Both the position numbers and the translations under genes were made by a program. 64,000 nucleotides of DNA, taken from NCBI RefSeq assembly GCF_007830265.1, contig NZ_VLKE01000001.1, positions 682,001-746,000 on the forward strand. The letters are read 5' to 3'. The notes beneath the pieces were generated by a model, which saw only the letters and a list, made by a program, of their open reading frames with translations, was not told the DNA's origin and did no database searches. The stretch comes from Micromonospora olivasterospora (lineage in GTDB: Bacteria > Actinomycetota > Actinomycetes > Mycobacteriales > Micromonosporaceae). Shown here piece after piece: positions 55,392-64,000 of the stretch. Numbering within the stretch: position 1 is the first letter of the stretch; the number at the start of each line of letters is the position of its first letter.

Positions 55392-55495
55392 GCGGAGAGC
55401 CTCCGGCCGTCCGCGCGACGCCTCCGGCCGTCCGCAGGGAGCCTCCGGCCGTCCGCGCGACGCCTCCGGCCGTCCGCGGGGAGCCACCGGCCGAA
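55392..55495. repeat. 21-bp tandem repeat upstream of murT
   Basis: The core cctccggccgtccgc followed by a 6-bp variable block (gcgacg or agggag alternating) repeats every 21 bp, at least four times, between about 55400 and 55490. Since 21 is a multiple of 3 it stays open on the minus strand (ADGRRLPADGRRRR), but no gene is supported. The region 55315-55530 otherwise shows only a short GCGGCC-CTTC-GGCCGC hairpin at 55322-55337. Confidence 0.75.
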
Positions 55496-55537
55496 CGGTT
55501 CGCCGTCGGCGGCGATCTGGCGGGGACGGCGGTCCGG

Positions 55538-55543
55538 TAACCT
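55538..55543 (+). promoter_or_regulatory. Leaderless -10 box for murT
   Basis: TAACCT at 55538-55543 is 7 nt before the GTG at 55551 and there is no Shine-Dalgarno, so murT-gatD is probably transcribed from its own start codon. Confidence 0.55.
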
Positions 55544-55550
55544 CGCTCGG

Positions 55551-56813
55551 GTGACGGACGCGAAGATGCCCCTGCGGGCAAAGGTGGCCAGCTCCGTGTC
55601 GCGGACCGCTGCGGCGCTGTCGCGAGCCGCGGGCCGCGGCGACGGCTCGGTGATCGGCGGATGGATCGGGCTGAAGATCGACCCCGACCTCCTGGCCCAC
55701 CTCTCGGCCGGACGCGCCATCGCGCTCGTCTCCGGCACCAACGGCAAGACCACCACCACCCGGCTGGCGGCGGCCGCCGTCGGTGTCCTGGGCCGGGTGG
55801 CCACCAACTCCTTCGGCGCCAACATGCCCACCGGCCACACCTCCGCGCTGGCCAAGGCCGGCAGCACCCCGTACGCGGTGCTGGAGGTCGACGAGCACTA
55901 CCTGGCCCAGGTCCTGCGGTCCACCGAGCCGCACGTCGTCGCGCTGCTCAACCTCTCCCGCGACCAGCTCGACCGGGCCAAGGAGGTCGCCATGATGGCG
56001 CAGCTCTGGCGCGCCGCCCTGGTCGACCACCCCGACGTGCGGGTGGTGGCCAACGCCGACGACCCCATGGTGGTCTGGGCGGCCACCCCGCCGGTCGACC
56101 CGGCCCGGGGCGTGCGGGCGCCGCACGTCACCTGGTTCAGCGCGGGCCAGCGCTGGCACGACGACTCGTGGGTCTGCCCCGAGTGCGGCCACACCATCCA
56201 GCGCTCCGGCGAGCAGTGGTGGTGCAGCGGGTGCCCGCTGCGCCGGCCCGAGCCGCAGTGGACCGTCGAGGACGACGGCGTGCTCGACCCGACCGGCGCG
56301 TGGCACAAGGTGAGCCTCCAGCTCCCGGGCCGGGTCAACGTCGGCAACGCGGCCACCGCGCTCGCAATCGCCGCCGAGTTCGGCGTCCGTCCGGTCGACG
56401 CGGTCTCCCGGCTGGCCGCCGTCACCTCCGTGGCCGGCCGCTACGCGCAGGTGGAGCGGGAGGGGCGCAACATCCGGCTGCTGCTGGCGAAGAACCCGGC
56501 CAGCTGGCTGGAGGCGTTCGACATGGCGGACCTGGCGCCGACCCTGCTGTCCATCAACGCCCGGGACCCCGACGGGCTGGACACGTCCTGGCTGTTCGAC
56601 GTCGACTTCGCGCCGCTGCGCGGCCGGCAGGTGCTGATCACCGGCGACCGGGCGTTCGACCTGGCCGTCCGCCTCGAGGTCAACGAGGTGCCGTTCCAGC
56701 ACGTCCGGACGTTCGCCGAGGCGGTCCGGGCGGTCCCGCCCGGCCGCCTGGAGGTCATCGCCAACTACACCGCCTTCCAGGACATCCGAGCGGAGCTGGA
56801 CCGTGTCAACTGA
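55551..56813 (+). CDS. murT: Lipid II isoglutaminyl synthase subunit MurT
   Basis: MurT with GatD amidates the alpha-carboxyl of D-glutamate in lipid II. The 420-residue Mur-ligase-like protein has P-loop ALVSGTNGKTTTTRLAA, NSFGANMPTGH, VLEVDEHYL and NLSRDQLDR, and a zinc ribbon with four cysteines (VCPECGHT and WWCSGCPL) inserted in the central domain, as in known MurT. The C-terminal DUF1727 domain includes KNPASWLEAFDM. It is divergent from mraZ. The gatD GTG lies 11 nt inside its 3' end. Confidence 0.96.
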   Translation: MTDAKMPLRAKVASSVSRTAAALSRAAGRGDGSVIGGWIGLKIDPDLLAHLSAGRAIALVSGTNGKTTTTRLAAAAVGVLGRVATNSFGANMPTGHTSALAKAGSTPYAVLEVDEHYLAQVLRSTEPHVVALLNLSRDQLDRAKEVAMMAQLWRAALVDHPDVRVVANADDPMVVWAATPPVDPARGVRAPHVTWFSAGQRWHDDSWVCPECGHTIQRSGEQWWCSGCPLRRPEPQWTVEDDGVLDPTGAWHKVSLQLPGRVNVGNAATALAIAAEFGVRPVDAVSRLAAVTSVAGRYAQVEREGRNIRLLLAKNPASWLEAFDMADLAPTLLSINARDPDGLDTSWLFDVDFAPLRGRQVLITGDRAFDLAVRLEVNEVPFQHVRTFAEAVRAVPPGRLEVIANYTAFQDIRAELDRVN

Positions 56814-57522
56814 GAGCCTGCGTATCGTCTGGATCTACCCCGACCTGCTGTCCACGTACGGCGACCGGGGCAACATGCTGATCCTGGCCCGCCGGGCACA
56901 GCTGCGCGGGATGCCCGTGGAGGTGCTGGAGGTGCGCTCCGACCAGCGGCTGCCCTCCACCGCCGACATCTACCTCATCGGCGGCGGCGAGGACGGCCCG
57001 CAGGCACTCGGCGCGCAGCGGCTGCTCGCCGACGGCGGCCTGCACCGGGCCGTCGCCCAGGGCTCGGTGGTGTTCGGGGTGTGCGCCGGCTACCAGCTCC
57101 TCGGCACCTCGTTCTTCGCGAAGGGCACCCAGTACCGGGGGCTGGAGCTGCTGGACTTCTCCTCCGACCGGGGCCCCACCCGCGCGGTCGGCGAGCTGGC
57201 CGGCGACATCGACGCCCGGCTCGGCGTGCCGGCGCTGACCGGCTTCGAGAACCACGGCGGCCGCACCCACCTCGGGCCCGGGGTGTCCCCGCTGGCCCGG
57301 GTCACCGCCGGCGTCGGCAACGACGGCGCCACCGAGGGGGCGTGGCGGGGCAAGCTGCTCGGCACGTATTCGCACGGCCCGGCCCTGGCCCGCAACCCCG
57401 CCCTGGCCGACCTGCTGCTGCGCTGGGCGACCGGCGTACACCAGCTCCCGCCCCTGGACGACACCTGGGCCGAACGGCTCCGCGCCGAGCGCCGCGCCGC
57501 GGTGGCCGCCGCCCGCGCGTGA
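56803..57522 (+). CDS. gatD: Lipid II isoglutaminyl synthase glutaminase subunit GatD
   Basis: GatD is the class I-type glutamine amidotransferase that supplies ammonia to MurT. The 239-residue protein starts MSTESLRIVWIYPDLLSTYGDRGN; the nucleophile cysteine is in VVFGVCAGYQLLGTSF, and the catalytic histidine is probably in LLGTYSHGPALARNP. GFENHGGRTHLG is characteristic of the CobB/CobQ-like group. It overlaps murT by 11 nt, and its TGA overlaps the GTG of the next gene. Confidence 0.95.
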   Translation: MSTESLRIVWIYPDLLSTYGDRGNMLILARRAQLRGMPVEVLEVRSDQRLPSTADIYLIGGGEDGPQALGAQRLLADGGLHRAVAQGSVVFGVCAGYQLLGTSFFAKGTQYRGLELLDFSSDRGPTRAVGELAGDIDARLGVPALTGFENHGGRTHLGPGVSPLARVTAGVGNDGATEGAWRGKLLGTYSHGPALARNPALADLLLRWATGVHQLPPLDDTWAERLRAERRAAVAAARA

Positions 57523-58205
57523 TCCGGGTGGTCCGACGGCTGCTCCGGCAGCCGTCGGCGCGCCGGTTCGCCCTGCTGCTGCTCCTGCTCGCGGCGTTCA
57601 CCGCGCTGCTGGCGGTGGTGCCCCGACCCGACGTGGCGCACCTGCCGCGGCTGGCCGACCCCCTCGGCCCGTACGCGCCGGTCGCGGCCGTGGTCGGCGG
57701 CGCGTTGCTGCTGGTCGCCCTGGTGCCCCGCACCTTCGTCACGCTCGCCGCCGGGGCGGTCTTCGGCCCGGTCGCGGGCGCCGCGTACGCCCTCGGCGCC
57801 GCGCTGCTGGCCGCCGCGATCGGCTTCGCCGTCGGCCGGGCGCTGGGCCGCGAGTTCGTCGCCGAGCGGGTACGCGGCCGGCTCGCCCGGCTGGACGGCT
57901 GGCTCGCCCGGCAGAGCGTGCTCGGGGTGGTCACCGTCCGGCTGCTGCCGATCGCCGGCTTCGGCCTGGTCAGCTACGGCTACGGCACCACGGGCGCGCG
58001 GGTGCTGCCGTTCCTGGCCGGCAGCCTGCTCGCCTCCGCCCCGACCGCGTTCGGCTACGCCGCGATCGGCGCGGCGGCCGCCTCGCCCGGCGCCGTGAAC
58101 TGGTACGCCGCCGCGCCCGCCGCCCTCGGGCTGGTCGCCAGCGTCGTGCTGGCGCACCGGTGGTGGCGGGCGGAACGCCGCCGCCGCGCGGAGCCGGCCC
58201 CGTGA
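57519..58205 (+). CDS. TVP38/TMEM64 family membrane protein
   Basis: A 228-residue membrane protein of the DedA/TVP38 superfamily with about five spans (RFALLLLLLAAFTALLAVV, APVAAVVGGALLLVALVP, AAYALGAALLAAAIGFAVG and others). The family core is LVPRTFVTLAAGAVFGPVAGAAYA and VRLLPIAGFGLVSYGYGTTG. Such proteins are linked to lipid scrambling or membrane homeostasis. The GTG at 57519 overlaps the gatD TGA (GTGA). Its own TGA overlaps the first GTG of the relay array. Confidence 0.9.
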   Translation: MIRVVRRLLRQPSARRFALLLLLLAAFTALLAVVPRPDVAHLPRLADPLGPYAPVAAVVGGALLLVALVPRTFVTLAAGAVFGPVAGAAYALGAALLAAAIGFAVGRALGREFVAERVRGRLARLDGWLARQSVLGVVTVRLLPIAGFGLVSYGYGTTGARVLPFLAGSLLASAPTAFGYAAIGAAAASPGAVNWYAAAPAALGLVASVVLAHRWWRAERRRRAEPAP

Positions 58206-58378
58206 GCGCGAGGAGCGCAGCGCAGCGAAGCCCCACAGTCGCGAACGAAAGAAAGCACCCGTGAGCGCGAGGAGCGCAGCGCAGCGAAGCCCCACAGTCG
58301 CGAACGAAAGAAAGCACCCGTGAGCGCGAGGAGCGCAGCGCAGCGAAGCCCCACAGTCGCGAACGAAAGAAAGCACCC
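58202..58378 (+). repeat. Relay repeat array, 3 units of 59 bp (plus strand)
   Basis: Three identical 59-bp units on the plus strand, with GTG at 58202 (overlapping the TGA of the TVP38 gene), 58261 and 58320; the next step, 58379, is the GTG of the kinase gene. Each encodes MSARSAAQRSPTVANERKHP and stops at a TGA overlapping the next GTG. Here the core is diverged (CAGCGAAGCCCCACAG) compared with the other arrays, but length and overlaps are exact. Confidence 0.95.
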
Positions 58379-59122
58379 GTGAGCGCTGAGGAGCTGCTGC
58401 CGGGTGGTTGGGTCGCGGAGGTCGCCCGGGTCGGGGACACGGTGCGGCGTACCCCGCCGGCCAACGCCGGGTACGTCGCCGAGCTGCTGCGGCACCTGGA
58501 GCGGGTGGGCTGCCGGGTGGCGCCGGCGTACCTGGGGGTCGACGAGCAGGGCCGGCAGGTGCTGGGCTACCTCGACGGGCGGGTGCCCTGGCGGGACCGG
58601 GAGGATCCGGCGTACTTCTCCGACGGCGCGCTCGCGGGGGTGGCCCGGCTGGTCCGGGCGCTGCACGACGCCTGCGCCGGCACCCCGCTGGCCGGCGACG
58701 CGGAGACGGTCTGCCACCGCGACCTCTCCCCCAAGAACACCGTCTACCGGGACGCTGGGCAGGGACCGCTGCCGGTGGCCTTCCTGGACTGGGACCTGGC
58801 CGGCCCGGGCCGGCGGGTCGAGGACGTGGCCTTCGTCTGCTGGCACTGGGCCGAGCTGGGCCCGGGCGCGGACCCGCACGAGCTGGCCCGCCGCTGCCGG
58901 CTGGTCCGGGACGCGTACGGGCCGCTGCCGGGCGCCGACGAGCTGCTCGACGTGATGCTGACCCAGGTCGACGGCACGTGGCGCGGCATCGCCGAGGGCG
59001 CCGAGCGGGACGTCCCGGGCATGCGCCGACTGCGCGCGGCCGGCGCGGTGGAGGCGATCCGGGGCTGGCACGCCTGGCTCCGGGCCCACCACGGAGCCCT
59101 GACGACCCTCCTGACCCCCTAA
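58379..59122 (+). CDS. APH-type phosphotransferase
   Basis: A 247-residue aminoglycoside-phosphotransferase-fold kinase. It has the catalytic loop VCHRDLSPKNTVYR (Brenner-like HxDxxxxN) and the metal site VAFLDWDLAGPGRRVED. The N-terminal lobe is short. It could phosphorylate a small metabolite or an antibiotic; the substrate is unknown. The GTG at 58379 is fixed by the relay array, and the gene's own start (GTGAGCGCTGAGGAG) resembles the start of the repeat unit, which hints at how the units arose. Convergent with leuS. Confidence 0.88.
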   Translation: MSAEELLPGGWVAEVARVGDTVRRTPPANAGYVAELLRHLERVGCRVAPAYLGVDEQGRQVLGYLDGRVPWRDREDPAYFSDGALAGVARLVRALHDACAGTPLAGDAETVCHRDLSPKNTVYRDAGQGPLPVAFLDWDLAGPGRRVEDVAFVCWHWAELGPGADPHELARRCRLVRDAYGPLPGADELLDVMLTQVDGTWRGIAEGAERDVPGMRRLRAAGAVEAIRGWHAWLRAHHGALTTLLTP

Positions 59123-59179
59123 CCGCCCACCGTGCCCTCGCACCCCCGCGCGCCGCGCCCGCGCGCCCCAAGATCCGCG

Positions 59180-59237
59180 CAACTTCGGGGAAGTAGTCCC
59201 CTCCCGGCGCGGAATGGCCGCAACTTCCGTGAAGTTG
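59180..59237. repeat. Two CAACTTC...GAAGT palindromes between convergent genes
   Basis: CAACTTCGGGGAAGTAG (59180-59196) and CAACTTCCGTGAAGTTG (59221-59237) are related short palindromes 41 bp apart; the second is a perfect 7-bp stem with a CGT loop. They lie between the kinase and leuS 3' ends and may act as terminators. Confidence 0.55.
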
Positions 59238-59258
59238 TCGCCACGGGCCGGGCGGGAG

Positions 59259-59336
59259 GTGCGGGGGTGCGGGGGGTGCGGGGGGGTGCGGGGGGGTGCG
59301 GGGGGGGGCGGGCGGTGCGGGCCGGGCGGGGGCTCG
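59259..59336 (+). repeat. G-tract repeat (GGGGGGGTGC) with quadruplex potential
   Basis: Runs of five to nine guanines separated by TGC or C recur in tandem (period 10-11) on the plus strand, in the gap between the kinase and leuS. At least five G-runs sit close enough to form an intramolecular quadruplex. Run lengths differ, as expected from slippage. Confidence 0.7.
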
Positions 59337-59372
59337 GCGGTGCGGGCGGTGCCGCACCGCCGAGAGCCGGGG

Positions 59373-62206
<2,834 letters not shown>

Positions 62207-62210
<4 letters not shown>

Positions 62211-62287
62211 GGCGTCTCCTCGCTTCGCTCGTCGCCGCCGGCCATGCCCCGGCCGGGCTGGGTGCTGACCTCGCTCGGCGCGGTCAT
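62207..62287 (-). other. 26-codon frame ending on the leuS start codon
   Basis: An open frame [20 protein letters not shown]... runs from the ATG at 62287 (or a GTG at 62416, directly after the terminator T-run) to a TGA at 62209-62207, which overlaps the leuS ATG (ATGA). It may be a translated leader that couples to leuS after terminator read-through. The composition is not clearly protein-like, so I do not call it a gene. Confidence 0.4.
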
Positions 62288-62416
62288 GTCGGGTATGGGG
62301 AGTGGATCCGCTCGCCGCGTCGCCGCCCGGCGGCGGTCGGATGCCGCCGCCGGCGTGGCGGACGCGGTGCCCGCCGCCTGTCGCGGGGCGCGGTGCCGCC
62401 GCCCGGCGGAGGGCAC

Positions 62417-62442
62417 AAAAAAGCCCCTCGCGCAGGAGGGGC
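62417..62442 (-). terminator. Attenuator terminator of leuS
   Basis: In the minus direction GCCCCTC-CTGCGC-GAGGGGC is followed by six T residues: a textbook Rho-independent terminator, the only one with a true T-run seen in this window. It lies between the Leu leader peptide and leuS. An upstream stem, GCCGTGC (62477-62471) with GCACGGC (62450-62444), starts inside the leader-peptide codons and ends next to the terminator. Confidence 0.85.
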
Positions 62443-62467
62443 CGCCGTGCCGTCGCGCGTCAGCGCA

Positions 62468-62506
62468 TCAGCACGGCCCGGTAAGAAGCAGGAAGACTCC
62501 AGCCAT
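62468..62506 (-). CDS. Leucine leader peptide of the leuS attenuator
   Basis: A 12-residue peptide, MAGVFLLLTGPC, with three consecutive leucine codons CTG CTT CTT; CTT is a rare codon in such GC-rich genomes. TACACT (62519-62514) lies 7 nt before its ATG, so the transcript probably starts at this ATG (leaderless). The terminator follows 26 nt after the stop. Stalling of a ribosome at the Leu codons when charged tRNA-Leu is scarce would free the terminator-competing pairing and allow leuS expression. This is the standard amino-acid attenuation layout; I infer it from the sequence alone. Confidence 0.8.
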   Translation of the reverse strand: MAGVFLLLTGPC

Positions 62507-62513
62507 GACGGGC

Positions 62514-62519
62514 AGTGTA
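62514..62519 (-). promoter_or_regulatory. -10 box of the leuS leader transcript
   Basis: TACACT on the minus strand, 7 nt before the ATG of the leader peptide (62506). No clear -35. Confidence 0.6.
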
Positions 62520-62769
62520 CCCCGTTCGTCCGGACGGCACCCCGGCCGCACCGCCAGGTGGGACTCCCGCCCCCCGCGTGGCTCCCCCGTCAGACAGATA
62601 TTCCGGGCGTAACCGACCGACTGCCTGCGCGGGTCGGCGGTGACGGTAAACATAGTTAGCCTGAGAGGCCAGTGAGAAATCTGCGGCAGACGAGTCTCCC
62701 GTCGCGAACCAAAGGGCGGGGCCAGGTGCTCTGAACAGAGCTGCCGTTCCGGCGACGAGGAGGAGGCCC

Positions 62770-63819
62770 GTGACACAACAGACCTGGGACGAGGTGGGCG
62801 GTCTGCTGCCGCACGACGAGTTCCGCGCCGCCAGCGAGGCCATCGTGGCCAACATCGAGCAGGTCATCGAGGGTAAGACCGCGACCGTGCGCCTCGCCCT
62901 CGCCGTCCTGCTCGCCGAGGGTCACCTGCTCATCGAGGACGTCCCGGGGGTCGGCAAGACCAAGCTGGCCAAGGCCCTCGCCCGCTCCATCGACTGCTCC
63001 GTGCGCCGCATCCAGTTCACCCCCGACCTGCTGCCCAGCGACGTCACCGGCGTCAGCGTCTACAACCAGGAGACGCACGACTTCGAGTTCCGGCCCGGCG
63101 CGGTCTTCGCCAACCTGGTGGTCGGCGACGAGATCAACCGGGCGTCGCCGAAGACCCAGTCCGCCCTGCTGGAGTGCATGGAGGAGCGGCAGGTCACCGT
63201 CGACGGGGTCACCTACCAGCTCCAGACGCCGTTCATGGTGATCGCCACCCAGAACCCGATCGAGATGGAGGGGACGTACCCCCTGCCGGAGGCGCAGCGC
63301 GACCGGTTCACCGCCCGGATCGCCATGGGCTACCCGGACCCCGGGGCCGAGCTGGCGATGCTGGACGGGCACGGCGCGGCCGACCCGCTGCAGGAGCTGC
63401 GCCCGGTCTCCGACGCCGACACGGTCCGCCGGCTGATCGCCACGGTCCGCCAGGTGCACGTCGCCGACGCGGTCAAGCAGTACGCCGTCGACCTGGTCAC
63501 CGCCACCCGCGAGGCCGCCGACCTGCGGCTGGGCGCGTCCCCGCGGGCGACCCTGCAGCTGCTGCGCACCGCCCGGGCCGTCGCCGCCCTGGAGGGGCGC
63601 GACTACGTCCTGCCCGACGACCTCCAGGTGCTCGCGGTGCCGGTGCTCGCCCACCGCATCATCCCGACCGCCGACGCCCAGCTCGCCCGGCGCACCACCG
63701 ACGCGATCGTCTCCGAGCTGGTCCACCGGCTGCCGCTGCCGCACGACCGCAAGCGCTCCCCGTACGACACCCGGTCCGACGGCAACGGCCGCGCTCCGTA
63801 CGAGCCGCGGAGGCGGTGA
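62770..63819 (+). CDS. MoxR-family AAA+ ATPase
   Basis: A 349-residue MoxR ATPase. Walker A is LIEDVPGVGKTKLAKAL (~55), followed by IQFTPDLLPSDVTG, Walker B VVGDEINRASPKTQSALLECM, sensor-1 VIATQNPIEMEGTYPLPEAQRDRF and sensor-2-like GASPRATLQLLRTARA. MoxR proteins act with DUF58 and VWA-domain proteins, usually as chaperones for metal or cofactor insertion or envelope-related complexes. The DUF58 gene follows with a GTGA overlap. GTG at 62770 with GGAGGAGG upstream. Divergent from the leuS leader. Confidence 0.95.
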   Translation: MTQQTWDEVGGLLPHDEFRAASEAIVANIEQVIEGKTATVRLALAVLLAEGHLLIEDVPGVGKTKLAKALARSIDCSVRRIQFTPDLLPSDVTGVSVYNQETHDFEFRPGAVFANLVVGDEINRASPKTQSALLECMEERQVTVDGVTYQLQTPFMVIATQNPIEMEGTYPLPEAQRDRFTARIAMGYPDPGAELAMLDGHGAADPLQELRPVSDADTVRRLIATVRQVHVADAVKQYAVDLVTATREAADLRLGASPRATLQLLRTARAVAALEGRDYVLPDDLQVLAVPVLAHRIIPTADAQLARRTTDAIVSELVHRLPLPHDRKRSPYDTRSDGNGRAPYEPRRR

Positions 63820-64000
63820 CCGTGCGCGACGGGCTCCGGGGGCTCACCACCCGTGGCCGCTCGTTCCTGGCCGCGGCGGTGGCCGCGGCCGTGTCCGCCG
63901 CCATCCTCGGCGAGAAGGACCTGCTCCGGGTGGCCGTGCTGCTCGCCGTCCTGCCGCTGCTCGCCGCCGCCTACGTCGGGCGCAGCCGCTACAAGCTGGC
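63816..64000 (+). CDS. DUF58 domain protein (partial, N-terminus only)
   Basis: The first 61 codons of a membrane protein: MTVRDGLRGLTTRGRSFLAA, then two hydrophobic stretches (FLAAAVAAAVSAAILG and LLRVAVLLAVLPLLAAAYVG) that match the N-terminal spans of DUF58 proteins. The GTG at 63816 overlaps the moxR TGA. The DUF58 domain itself would lie beyond the window, so the call rests on position and membrane pattern. Confidence 0.8.
   Translation, partial: MTVRDGLRGLTTRGRSFLAAAVAAAVSAAILGEKDLLRVAVLLAVLPLLAAAYVGRSRYKL

Noticed and set aside
58055-59182. A 375-codon minus-strand frame over the kinase gene.
   Set aside because: The plus-strand kinase has catalytic motifs; the antisense frame has none.

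Overview
The window is very GC-rich actinobacterial chromosome. GTG starts, GTGA/ATGA stop-start overlaps, PriA in place of separate HisA and TrpF, MurT/GatD, Wag31, SepF and the gene order all point to Micromonosporaceae (Micromonospora or a close relative). This is core, mostly housekeeping sequence with a few accessory insertions.

Layout. 1-6.5 kb (minus strand): hisI fused to a nucleotidyltransferase-like region, trpE, a Trp-operon membrane protein, trpC and trpB (cut by the window edge). 6.8-13.1 kb: an ABC exporter (ATPase and permease), a TetR regulator and a heterodimeric ABC exporter pair. 13.3-21.2 kb: a DinB/MDMPI-like protein, a class I terpene synthase, an intact IS4-family insertion sequence with an 8-bp target duplication, a long-chain acyl-CoA ligase, a divergent MocR regulator/YczE membrane protein pair and a hypothetical. 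21.3-27.8 kb (minus strand): hisD-hisC-hisB-orf57-hisH-orf107-priA-ridA-hisF. 27.9-36.9 kb: LON-domain protein, DUF2567 protein, MinD-like ATPase, rluD, lspA, a DksA-type protein, a K+/H+ antiporter, DUF167 and others. 37-55.1 kb (minus strand): the division and cell-wall cluster in transcription order mraZ-rsmH-ftsL-ftsI-murE-murF-mraY-ftsW-murG-murC-ftsQ-ftsZ-yggS-sepF-yggT-wag31. There is no murD in its usual place between mraY and ftsW. 55.5-59.1 kb (plus strand): murT-gatD, a TVP38-type membrane protein and an APH-type kinase. 59.4-62.5 kb (minus strand): leuS behind a leader-peptide attenuator. 62.8-64 kb: moxR and a DUF58 gene (cut).

The most unusual signal is a family of about 59-bp units placed between co-transcribed genes (3.2-3.6, 11.0-11.3, 23.6-23.9, 25.4 and 58.2-58.4 kb). 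Each unit starts with a GTG (or ATG) that overlaps the TGA of the preceding frame, encodes a roughly 19-codon peptide, carries a purine-rich Shine-Dalgarno-like stretch, and ends in a TGA that overlaps the next GTG or ATG. Because the period is 2 modulo 3, an array is a chain of stop-start coupled micro-ORFs linking the stop codon of one gene to the start codon of the next. At the other junctions examined (hisB/orf57, orf57/hisH, DUF167/antiporter) unrelated short micro-ORFs do the same thing. I read these as translational relay spacers; this is inference from frame arithmetic and needs testing.

Other points: the leuS leader peptide with three consecutive Leu codons before a classical terminator; MraZ-box-like direct repeats overlapping the dcw promoter; several leaderless promoters with a -10 hexamer 6-7 nt before the start codon; and five apparent single-base frameshifts in G/C runs (near 29.34, 31.0, 35.1, 52.39 and 53.34 kb), two of them in division genes, which suggest sequence errors rather than real pseudogenes.
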